Shown: piece by piece, positions 1 to 5,748 of the stretch
How the letters are laid out: each line of letters begins with the position of its first letter
Numbering within the stretch: position 1 is the stretch's first letter
NCBI GenBank assembly: GCA_934296355.1
Contig: CAKRAY010000024.1
Location: 1-15,283 of the forward strand
Origin: an uncultured Clostridia bacterium
GTDB taxonomy: Bacteria > Bacillota > Clostridia > Christensenellales > DTU072
Length of the DNA stretch: 15,283 nt
Direction of reading: 5' to 3'
Program-made: the position numbers and the translations under genes
Notes under the pieces: model-generated
Database searches by the model: none
Told to the model about the DNA's origin: nothing
Seen by the model: only the letters and a program-made list of their open reading frames with translations

Positions 1-2
1 CA

Positions 3-995
3 ACTAATAACGGTTATACCTTTATCGGTTGGTACGACGGAGAAACCGAATTAACGAAAGAATTAACGTATATTTTCACAATGTCTACTGCAAAAAAGAC
101 TTATACGGCTAAATTCGGATACGCTTGCGGTAATGTAACTATAGCCAGAAACATAAACGGCGGTATTTTTACCATATCCGGCGATACAAAAGTAGGTTCC
201 GAAGTAACCGTAACGGCAACGACGAATAACGGCTACACCTTTATCGGCTGGTACGACGGAGATACTAAAGTTTGCGAAAACCTTGAATATACATTCACAA
301 TGCCCGCCGAGAATAAAACCTTTACCGCAAAATGGATAAAATGTCCCGTAACTCTTGAAAAGAGTATAAGCAAAGCGGGTACGGTAAGGGGAGTAGAAAG
401 CGCCACCGTTGCCGGTAAGGAAACTACGATTACGGCAACAACTAATAACGGTTATACTTGGATTGGTTGGTACGACGGAGAAACGGAATTAACAAAGAAA
501 CTAACGTATACGTTCACAATGCCCGCCGAGAATAAAACCTTTACCGCAAAATGGATAAAATGTCCCGTAACTCTCGAAAAGAATATTGACGAAGCGGGCA
601 CGGTAAGCGGAGTAGAAGGCGCAACCATTGTCGGTAAGGAAACTACGATTACGGCAAAAACTACTAATGGTTATACTTGGATTGGTTGGTACGACGGAGA
701 AACCGAATTAACGAAAGAATTAAAGTATACGTTCACAATGCCCGCCGAAAACAAAACTTTTACGGCTAAATGGACTTATTATACGGTATCCTCCGAAACA
801 AATATGCCCGAGGCGGTAACATTTACTTGGAAGAACGAAGAAAAAACAACCGTAGGAATTGAAGTAACACTTACGGCAACTGTGTATAATGGCTATACTT
901 GGCTTGGTTGGTATGACGGCGATACCGAATTAACGAAAGAATTAACGTACACTTTCACAATGCCTGCCGAGAATAAGACCTTTACGGCGAAATTT
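3..995 (+). repeat. Tandem 219-222 bp repeats encoding InlB-type modules
   Basis: The segment reading TTCACAATG and onward recurs with its cacaa core at positions 77, 296, 515, 734 and 956, giving periods of 219, 219, 219 and 222 bases (73-74 residues). Positions 294-355 and 513-574 are identical over 62 bases; the other copies are diverged. Such near-identical in-frame repeats can expand or contract by recombination. They code for beta-rich spacer modules that hold the C-terminal domain away from the cell (inference). Confidence 0.9.
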
Positions 996-1982
996 AAAAA
1001 ATGCACCTCGCATACGTTTGACGATAATTGTGTATGTACAGAATGTGGAACAATTTCACATACGGTTAATTCCGATTGTAAATGTATCGTATGCGGTAAA
1101 ACTGTTCACGGAAAACAAGTTAAAGGTTATTGCCGTCATGGTAACAATATTTACTTCGGTACATACCCGCAAAGTAAAGTAACCGATAGCGCTCTGACTT
1201 CCGCACTTACTTCATTAGCGGGAACGTTACCTACTTCGAGAAATTCCGCTAATTGGACCTCCTATGGCTACTATATAAGCGGAAGCGTAAGTAACTTTAT
1301 GTGGTATATAGATAAAGTGTGTAACGGCGAGAAGTATAGAGGCGTTTACTTCACGAGTTATAGACCTTATGCGTGTATCGAAAGTAGTTCTACGGGTAAC
1401 ACTTATCAAGACAATAACGGCTACTATACTTCCACGGTATATTGGTTTAAGTATGAACCTATTAAGTGGAGAATACTAAAAGAGAGCGACGGTAAAGCCT
1501 TAATCTTAGCGGACTTAGCGATAGACAGTCAACAGTTCTATGACGGAAGTTATAGTAATAACTATGCCAACAGTACGATAAGAGCATGGTTAAACAATGA
1601 ATTCTACAACACTGCCTTTACTTCGTTACAAAAAAGTTTAATAGAATTAACGAACGTAGATAATAGCGTAAGTAGTACGGGATATAGCAGTAACCAATAT
1701 GCTTGTAAAAACACCAACGATAACGTATTCTTACTTAGTTACAAGGAAGCAAGCACTTACTTAACGAGTAGTAGCGAAAGACAAATGAAGAGCAGCGACT
1801 ACGCGAAAAGCCAAGGCATATTCGCGCACGAAGGCGCGTGCTGGTGGTGGCTCCGCTCGCCTTACGATTACAGTAGTGATTACGCGCTCGGCGTCAATGA
1901 CGGCGGCGGTGTCGGCTACCATGGCTACGTCGGCTTTAATTATCGCGGCGTTCTTCCCGCGCTTTGGATAAAACTTGCTTAA
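3..1982 (+). CDS. InlB-repeat surface protein with C-terminal DUF6273-type domain (5' end outside window)
   Basis: This is probably a secreted or cell-surface protein. The frame is open to the left edge, where the first bases already encode part of a repeat, so the start and any signal peptide are missing. An ATG at 81 lies inside a repeat and is not the real start. From 1 to about 995 there are five copies (the first partial) of a 73-74-residue unit with the landmarks NGYTFIGWYDG and YTFTMPAENKTFTAKW, typical of the Listeria-Bacteroides/InlB B-repeat family. From about 1002 to 1130 comes a duplicated Cys/His pattern (CxCxxCG then H) that could bind a metal. From about 1145 to 1975 the sequence matches what I know as DUF6273, starting YFGTYPQS and ending with WWWLRSP and a GVLPALWIKL-like end. 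That end has unusual base composition and codon pattern (see the variable-region entry). A lipoprotein gene follows after 34 bases. The precise role is unknown; adhesion or ligand binding is inferred. Confidence 0.85.
   Translation, partial: TNNGYTFIGWYDGETELTKELTYIFTMSTAKKTYTAKFGYACGNVTIARNINGGIFTISGDTKVGSEVTVTATTNNGYTFIGWYDGDTKVCENLEYTFTMPAENKTFTAKWIKCPVTLEKSISKAGTVRGVESATVAGKETTITATTNNGYTWIGWYDGETELTKKLTYTFTMPAENKTFTAKWIKCPVTLEKNIDEAGTVSGVEGATIVGKETTITAKTTNGYTWIGWYDGETELTKELKYTFTMPAENKTFTAKWTYYTVSSETNMPEAVTFTWKNEEKTTVGIEVTLTATVYNGYTWLGWYDGDTELTKELTYTFTMPAENKTFTAKFKKCTSHTFDDNCVCTECGTISHTVNSDCKCIVCGKTVHGKQVKGYCRHGNNIYFGTYPQSKVTDSALTSALTSLAGTLPTSRNSANWTSYGYYISGSVSNFMWYIDKVCNGEKYRGVYFTSYRPYACIESSSTGNTYQDNNGYYTSTVYWFKYEPIKWRILKESDGKALILADLAIDSQQFYDGSYSNNYANSTIRAWLNNEFYNTAFTSLQKSLIELTNVDNSVSSTGYSSNQYACKNTNDNVFLLSYKEASTYLTSSSERQMKSSDYAKSQGIFAHEGACWWWLRSPYDYSSDYALGVNDGGGVGYHGYVGFNYRGVLPALWIKLA
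1842..1952 (+). other. Candidate hypervariable region (diversity-generating-retroelement-like) in the DUF6273 domain
   Basis: From the codon at 1863 to the one at 1950, 29 of 30 codons end in C or T; the exception is GCG at 1884. They encode only Y, D, S, A, L, G, V, N, H, F and R, with no K, E, Q, M, W or stop. A template made mostly of AAC/AAT codons with adenines randomised would give this pattern. The block follows WWWLRSP and precedes GVLPALW, a placement resembling C-type-lectin-fold variable proteins. GC rises to about 57% over 1801-1980 from 36% over 1621-1800 (hand counts). No template repeat or reverse transcriptase is in the window, so the mechanism is inferred. Confidence 0.5.
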
Positions 1983-2016
1983 AAAACAAAACAATAAATA
2001 AAAAGGAGTAGAAAAA

Positions 2017-3426
2017 ATGAGAAACAGAAGTAAACTATTAGGAACAATTGTCTTTATAATATTCATAATGGCATTATCAATGAGTTTGATTGCTTGCGTG
2101 AATCCAACAATAGAGGATACCAAACAAGGCACTGACGGAACCGTAAAAAGAGAACTTAGCAGTACGCAAACTCTTCGAGCAAAGGATTTGCGTACAGTTG
2201 CGAAAAAAGAGGAACCTACCTTAAAAACGTCATTTCGCGACAAAGAATACTACTATTATCTTTTCGACCTTGGGAGCATAAACAATGTTCCGTTAGAAGG
2301 TTTTTCGGGTATGATAAAGTATGAAAACCACGGACAATCGTCTACATATCAATTAGAATCTTCATCGGTTGAATCGTCTACTATTAGTAAAACGCTATCC
2401 TCAACCACGCAAGAAACGGTTGATTCTTCGATATCCGCAACGGTAAAAACCGCTGCCGAAGTAGGAGAAAAAGACGTATGTAAAATATCGGCGGAGTATG
2501 CGTATACCGCAACTATCGGTGCGTCCGTATCTTCTTCTTATACCGATTCATACTCCGAAGCGTCGAGTTTTTCCAAGAGTAAAAAGACTTCCGTAAGTAT
2601 GTCTTTCGACGAAAACGCCGAGAACGGATATTACGGATACGTGTTAACCGGCGCAGTAGAGGTGTATGCAATAGTGGTATTCGATATAGAAAAGTCCACA
2701 TATATAGTTGATTATTTTAGCGATATTAAACAATACTGGATAGATTTTTATTATTTTACTTCGTCGAGCGAGTTTGTAAATTATAATTATGAAACGATAC
2801 CGTTCAGAGTGCCCGACAATTTGCCTATTCCCACTCAAACCGTAGACTTGTATCAAAGAAGCGAAACCATAACCATTACTATGGATAGGTATAATTGTAA
2901 TGACGGAAATCATTATAACAAAGACGAACAAGAAGAAAGTGCCGATTGGCGGTCAAGACATAACGGATTTGAATTGGGAGAATTAAAGATATATGGATGC
3001 GCTCAAGCGGGAAATCTTTATACAATAAAAAATGCGAGCGAGTTCTCGGTTAAGTATCATATTTTGCAAAACGTGCAAGACCTACCGAGAGTAAATACCC
3101 AATTAACTTGCGTAGAAAACGACAGCGAAACAAGGGTTGTCGGAACAAATATAAACGGAAGAATAGGTCGTGGCGCATACTGGGTAAGAGTAACTTACAC
3201 CGATGATTCACAAAGTCAATATAATGCGACTAATCAATTTGAAAACGCAAATTCGAACACATATATAGAATTATTGAATTCGTCTCAAATAAACACCAAT
3301 AAGACTATTCGACAAATAGAAGTAGTAGTTGTATATGAGTTATTTGCGGGCGGGCCTGGAGTATTCGGTATTTGGTGGAAAGAGTATTCTAACTGGAGAT
3401 GTGAATCTTTACTAAAGTTTGCTTAA
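2017..3426 (+). CDS. Ser/Thr-rich lipoprotein of unknown function
   Basis: Unrecognised 469-residue protein. The start has an AAGGAG at 2003-2008. Residues 1-26 form a lipoprotein signal (basic MRNRSK, hydrophobic core, then lipobox LIAC with Cys27), so it should be anchored on the outer face of the membrane. Residues about 105-200 are strongly Ser/Thr-rich with alternating polar and non-polar residues, then GYYGYVLTGAVEVYAIVVFDI. This resembles the amphipathic hairpin region of aerolysin/ETX-MTX2-type beta-pore-forming proteins, but I see no diagnostic motif. The C-terminal ~190 residues look like a beta-sandwich, perhaps a binding module. It follows the repeat protein by 34 bases and shares its AT-rich codon use, so the two are probably co-transcribed. 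A terminator lies about 80 bases past the stop. Confidence 0.75.
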   Translation: MRNRSKLLGTIVFIIFIMALSMSLIACVNPTIEDTKQGTDGTVKRELSSTQTLRAKDLRTVAKKEEPTLKTSFRDKEYYYYLFDLGSINNVPLEGFSGMIKYENHGQSSTYQLESSSVESSTISKTLSSTTQETVDSSISATVKTAAEVGEKDVCKISAEYAYTATIGASVSSSYTDSYSEASSFSKSKKTSVSMSFDENAENGYYGYVLTGAVEVYAIVVFDIEKSTYIVDYFSDIKQYWIDFYYFTSSSEFVNYNYETIPFRVPDNLPIPTQTVDLYQRSETITITMDRYNCNDGNHYNKDEQEESADWRSRHNGFELGELKIYGCAQAGNLYTIKNASEFSVKYHILQNVQDLPRVNTQLTCVENDSETRVVGTNINGRIGRGAYWVRVTYTDDSQSQYNATNQFENANSNTYIELLNSSQINTNKTIRQIEVVVVYELFAGGPGVFGIWWKEYSNWRCESLLKFA

Positions 3427-3501
3427 TCTTAATATTTAAAGCATAAGTTTCATTTTTTAATATAGCGTTTTAATTTCTTTTCGGATAAGGGGAGAGAATG
3501 C

Positions 3502-3535
3502 AAAGAACTCGTCAAGGTCGGCGAGTTTTTTGTTT
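3502..3535 (+). terminator. Rho-independent terminator after the lipoprotein gene
   Basis: AACTCG (3506-3511) pairs with CGAGTT (3522-3527) around a 10-base loop, with further A-T and G-T pairs at the base, followed by a run of Ts. It is the first terminator-like structure downstream of the lipoprotein stop. Confidence 0.6.
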
Positions 3536-3824
3536 ATGGTTGGGGGCCGAGGTGCCGTTGGCACGTTCATACGATTTTTATGTGGAAAAAGAAAGTTCCC
3601 GACAAAATACGAAATTGTGGAAATGACACTTTTCACAATTTCCCCTTAGGGAAATCGAGCAAGAGGGAAAGTCTTGCGAACTTCACTCAACGAGCGAGGT
3701 ACGAGAGAGTTCCTTATAAGTCGGTACCAAGGGGGAAAACGAATGGAATTACACAAAGAAAGAGGTCGCAACTCGACCTCTTTTGACTGTAATGCAATGC
3801 CCCCTTGCGAGTGGTACCGTTATC
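3536..3824. other. Non-coding, hairpin-rich intergenic region, possible dispersed repeat
   Basis: I see no convincing gene here; the short open frames lack ribosome binding sites and recognisable products. The stretch is dense in inverted repeats. GTGCC/GGCAC lies at 3552-3564. An 11-bp stem with one bulge pairs 3612-3623 with 3631-3641. ATTTCCC/GGGAAAT (3638-3655) overlaps that stem, so the two exclude each other. A large imperfect palindrome at 3723-3818 has GGTACC and CAAGGGGG on the left matched by CCCCCTTG and GGTACC on the right, surrounding the terminator hairpin at 3759-3783. It may be a repeat family member or a structured RNA. Confidence 0.4.
3757..3786 (-). terminator. Terminator at the end of corA, active on either strand
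   Basis: A perfect 8-bp stem, AGAGGTCG (3761-3768) with CGACCTCT (3774-3781), has a 5-base loop and extends by A-T pairs at 3759-3760/3782-3783. T-rich runs follow on both strands. It lies about 40 bases beyond the corA stop. Confidence 0.7.
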
Positions 3825-4805
3825 TTACAGTAATTTTTTCCTCTTCAATATCCAAGTGATTATGCCCGTGAAGAGGAGCGACGCGCCGACGGCGACTCCG
3901 AACGCCCAAGGGTGGTGCATGCCGTTGCCGGGGATTCCGTCGAGGTTCATTCCGAAGAAACTTGCTATCAACGTAGGTATGGAGATTACGAACGTGATAC
4001 TGGTCAAGGTTTTCATTACTATATTGAGGTTATTGCTTATGACCGAGGCGTAAGCGTCCATGGTACCTGTAAGAATGTCCCTATAAATGTTACACATTTC
4101 TATAGCCTGATTACATTCGACCGCAACGTCTTCGATTAAGTCCTGGTCTTCCTCGTGTTTTTTAATAAGGTTCGTGCGGATGAGTTTATCGATAACCGCC
4201 GCGTTCGCTCTCAGCGAAGTGGAGAAGTATACGAGGGAGTTCTCGATATCGAGGAGTTCGAGAAGTTCTTTATTCTTCATTGATTTATGGACTTCGGACT
4301 GAATACGTTGGCTCGATTTATCGATTTGTCTAAGGTAATACAAGTACTTTGTCGCTACTTGGAAGAGTAGTTGGAAAGTGGTTCTGCTACGCAGTCTGAC
4401 GTCGACGTTTTTCGTTTTGTTATAGCCTTGACCGAACTCTTGTAAAAGGGGAGTGTCTTCGAGGCAAACCGTGACGAAAAAGTTCTCGCGCATAGCGATG
4501 CCGAGAGGAATCGTCGAGTAAGTGCAGTAGGATTTTTTACTGTCCATTACGACCGTGGGAATATCCACGAGGATAAGAAGGCTATCGTCTTCTCTGTCGA
4601 TACGAGAGCGTTCCTCTTCGTCGAGCGCGGCTTTAAGAAATTCCGCCATAATACCCGTTTTGCTCGCGATGAAGTCGATTTCTCGCTCGTCGGGGTTGAT
4701 AAGTTGAATCCACTTATCCGAGAAATCGGAACTTTCGTTAATCAGTTCCTTAGGAACTCTGGTAACCTTGTTGGTTTTCGTATCAGTGTAGCAAACACTA
4801 ATCAT
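3825..4805 (-). CDS. corA: CorA-family magnesium transporter
   Basis: A 326-residue membrane channel for Mg2+ (Co2+/Ni2+ are also carried by some family members), acting as a pentamer in known CorA proteins. The large acidic and helical cytoplasmic part spans roughly residues 1-260. TM1 (about 266-284) ends in the signature FFGMN, with GMN at 285-287. TM2 (about 299-320) is followed by a basic KRKKLL tail. The loop after GMN reads LDGIPGN rather than the MPEL of the classic enterobacterial type, a variation seen in Firmicutes homologues. Length is normal. The ATG start has AGGAGG at 4815-4820. Upstream lie a strong promoter, a 12-codon leader ORF and an RNA segment complementary to this ribosome binding site, so expression is probably controlled after initiation of transcription. 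It is transcribed alone and ends at a strong terminator. Confidence 0.93.
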   Translation of the reverse strand: MISVCYTDTKTNKVTRVPKELINESSDFSDKWIQLINPDEREIDFIASKTGIMAEFLKAALDEEERSRIDREDDSLLILVDIPTVVMDSKKSYCTYSTIPLGIAMRENFFVTVCLEDTPLLQEFGQGYNKTKNVDVRLRSRTTFQLLFQVATKYLYYLRQIDKSSQRIQSEVHKSMKNKELLELLDIENSLVYFSTSLRANAAVIDKLIRTNLIKKHEEDQDLIEDVAVECNQAIEMCNIYRDILTGTMDAYASVISNNLNIVMKTLTSITFVISIPTLIASFFGMNLDGIPGNGMHHPWAFGVAVGASLLFTGIITWILKRKKLL

Positions 4806-4814
4806 AAATAAATA

Positions 4815-4872
4815 CCTCCTATGGTAGTCAAAGCAAGCCCGACTTATCCATAGAGAGGGAAAAAAGTCGAGC
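4815..4872 (-). promoter_or_regulatory. Predicted SD-masking RNA pseudoknot in the corA leader
   Basis: On the minus strand GCTCGACTT (4872-4864) pairs with AAGTCGGGC (4845-4837), nine pairs including one G-U, leaving an 18-base loop. Within that loop CCTCTCTATGG (4858-4848) is complementary to CCATAGGAGG (4824-4815), which contains the corA Shine-Dalgarno: ten pairs with a single bulged U. The two helices together form an H-type pseudoknot that would hide the ribosome binding site. It does not match the M-box or other Mg riboswitches I know. Confidence 0.55.
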
Positions 4873-4875
4873 GTA

Positions 4876-4914
4876 TTAACCTAAACAATTATTACTGTAA
4901 GGGTCAGGGTCCAT
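4876..4914 (-). CDS. 12-residue leader peptide MDPDPYSNNCLG upstream of corA
   Basis: This short ORF has every sign of being translated: ATG at 4914-4912, a GGAGG at 4926-4922 with a 7-base spacer, a TAA stop, and a promoter ending about 27 bases upstream. The product begins M-D-P-D-P. The enterobacterial MgtL leader peptide upstream of mgtA starts with a similar alternation of acidic residues and prolines. Such runs are known to destabilise translating ribosomes when Mg2+ is low (intrinsic ribosome destabilisation), which couples translation of the leader to expression of the transporter. Its location directly before a Mg2+ channel gene makes the same logic likely here. The ORF is exactly bracketed by AGCGTA (4920-4915) and TACGCT (4875-4870), which can pair. 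It is inferred to be regulatory, not a functional protein. Translation is untested. Confidence 0.65.
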   Translation of the reverse strand: MDPDPYSNNCLG

Positions 4915-4941
4915 TACGCTACCTCCAAAAATGATACGTTA

Positions 4942-4970
4942 ATTATAACACCGAGAAGCCGGTTTGGCAA
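4942..4970 (-). promoter_or_regulatory. corA promoter
   Basis: On the minus strand TTGCCA (4970-4965), a 17-base spacer, then TATAAT (4947-4942), preceded by TGT so that it also reads as an extended -10. Transcription should start near 4935, giving a leader of about 130 nt. Confidence 0.8.
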
Positions 4971-5082
4971 GGTTTTTTTCATCAAAAAATACGCATTATA
5001 TATATTACGATTTAACGTGGCAAACTTGCCGGGCGAGGCGATTTTGCGGCAGAAAAAACTCCATACGTTGCGCGCGAAAAAG

Positions 5083-5586
5083 TCAGGCGTTAAGATCTAT
5101 ATCGACGACCGACGGGTTTTTGCGGTATTCGAGCGGAGTGACGCCCGTTCTTTTTTTGAACAGCCTATTGAAGTATCCGCAGTCCGCATAGCCCACTTCG
5201 AGCGCGATAATTACGACCGAAGAGTTGCTTCCGGAAAGCATCTTTTTAGCGCGTTCGATTCTATAGTCTATGAGATATTCGGTTACGCCTTTACCGTATT
5301 TGTCTTTGAATAATCTACATAAATAACTTTTGCTTACGTCGCAAATTCCCGCAAGATAGTCGAGCTTTATTGACTTGTTGTAGTTTTCTTTAATATATTT
5401 GACCGCATGAAACGTTATATCTTCCGACGTGAAGTTTTTTTGCGCTTCTTGCGATTTTTGACTAAAAATGCCGCTCACCCGAAAAATGGGGTTTTCGTGG
5501 TCGTCAACCGCAAAAATTGCAAGTTTTTTTCCGTTCGACAACGCCGAAAAAACATTTTCAGGGCTGTCCAAAATGATATTTGCCAT
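5083..5586 (-). CDS. AraC-family transcriptional regulator (short form)
   Basis: A 167-residue DNA-binding protein. The C-terminal ~105 residues form the AraC/XylS double helix-turn-helix. The first HTH surrounds DVSKSYLCRLFKDKYG and the second contains IALEVGYADCGYFNRLFKKRTG, ending with the family's TPLEYRK. The N-terminal ~60 residues are far shorter than the usual AraC cupin or sensor domain (family members are usually 250-300 residues). The effector domain is therefore either reduced or lost. The ATG has AAGGTG five bases upstream and a good promoter, so the short form appears genuine rather than a miscalled start. It diverges from gldA-dhaKL and most likely controls that operon (inference from position). 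No strong terminator follows it. Confidence 0.85.
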   Translation of the reverse strand: MANIILDSPENVFSALSNGKKLAIFAVDDHENPIFRVSGIFSQKSQEAQKNFTSEDITFHAVKYIKENYNKSIKLDYLAGICDVSKSYLCRLFKDKYGKGVTEYLIDYRIERAKKMLSGSNSSVVIIALEVGYADCGYFNRLFKKRTGVTPLEYRKNPSVVDIDLNA

Positions 5587-5620
5587 AAACGCACCTTAAA
5601 AGATTTTGTTTTATGTCAAT

Positions 5621-5649
5621 ATTATACCATATAAATATAAGATTGTCCA
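5621..5649 (-). promoter_or_regulatory. Promoter of the AraC-family gene
   Basis: On the minus strand TTGGAC (5649-5644), a 17-base spacer, and TATAAT (5626-5621) preceded by TGG, an extended -10. This is close to consensus, in contrast to the weaker opposing promoter. Confidence 0.7.
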
Positions 5650-5650
5650 A

Positions 5651-5704
5651 TGAAATCATTATTAGCGATAGTGTATAATTGAAATACGAGTGTCGTATAC
5701 TCGT
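5651..5704 (+). promoter_or_regulatory. gldA-dhaKL promoter with an inverted-repeat operator or 5' hairpin
   Basis: TATAAT at 5674-5679 has no recognisable -35 at the correct spacing, as expected of an activator-dependent promoter. Near the predicted transcription start lies the inverted repeat ACGAGT (5686-5691) / ACTCGT (5699-5704), overlapped by TACGA/TCGTA (5685-5697). It could be a binding site for the divergent AraC-type regulator or a hairpin at the mRNA 5' end. Confidence 0.5.
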
Positions 5705-5748
5705 TAACTAAAAAAATAACATTTCATAAAAAAAGGAGATTTTAATTT

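Noticed and set aside
81..1982. ATG at 81 as the start of the first gene
   Set aside because: It falls inside a repeat and the frame is open to the window edge, where the preceding bases already encode the same repeat.
1761..2243. Long antisense frame under the first two genes
   Set aside because: It spans the junction of two well-supported genes on the other strand and encodes no recognisable domain; it is a by-product of their codon pattern.
3498..3859. Small open frames in the intergenic block (for example 42 residues from 3498, 68 from 3580, 61 from 3674)
   Set aside because: They run across hairpins and a terminator; the later two lack ribosome binding sites, and no product is recognisable. 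The one from 3498 has a GGGGAGAG before it but its start lies within the terminator region.
4806..4960. M-box Mg2+ riboswitch upstream of corA
   Set aside because: The leader is only about 130 nt, lacks the M-box consensus I know, and is explained better by the short ORF plus SD-masking structure.
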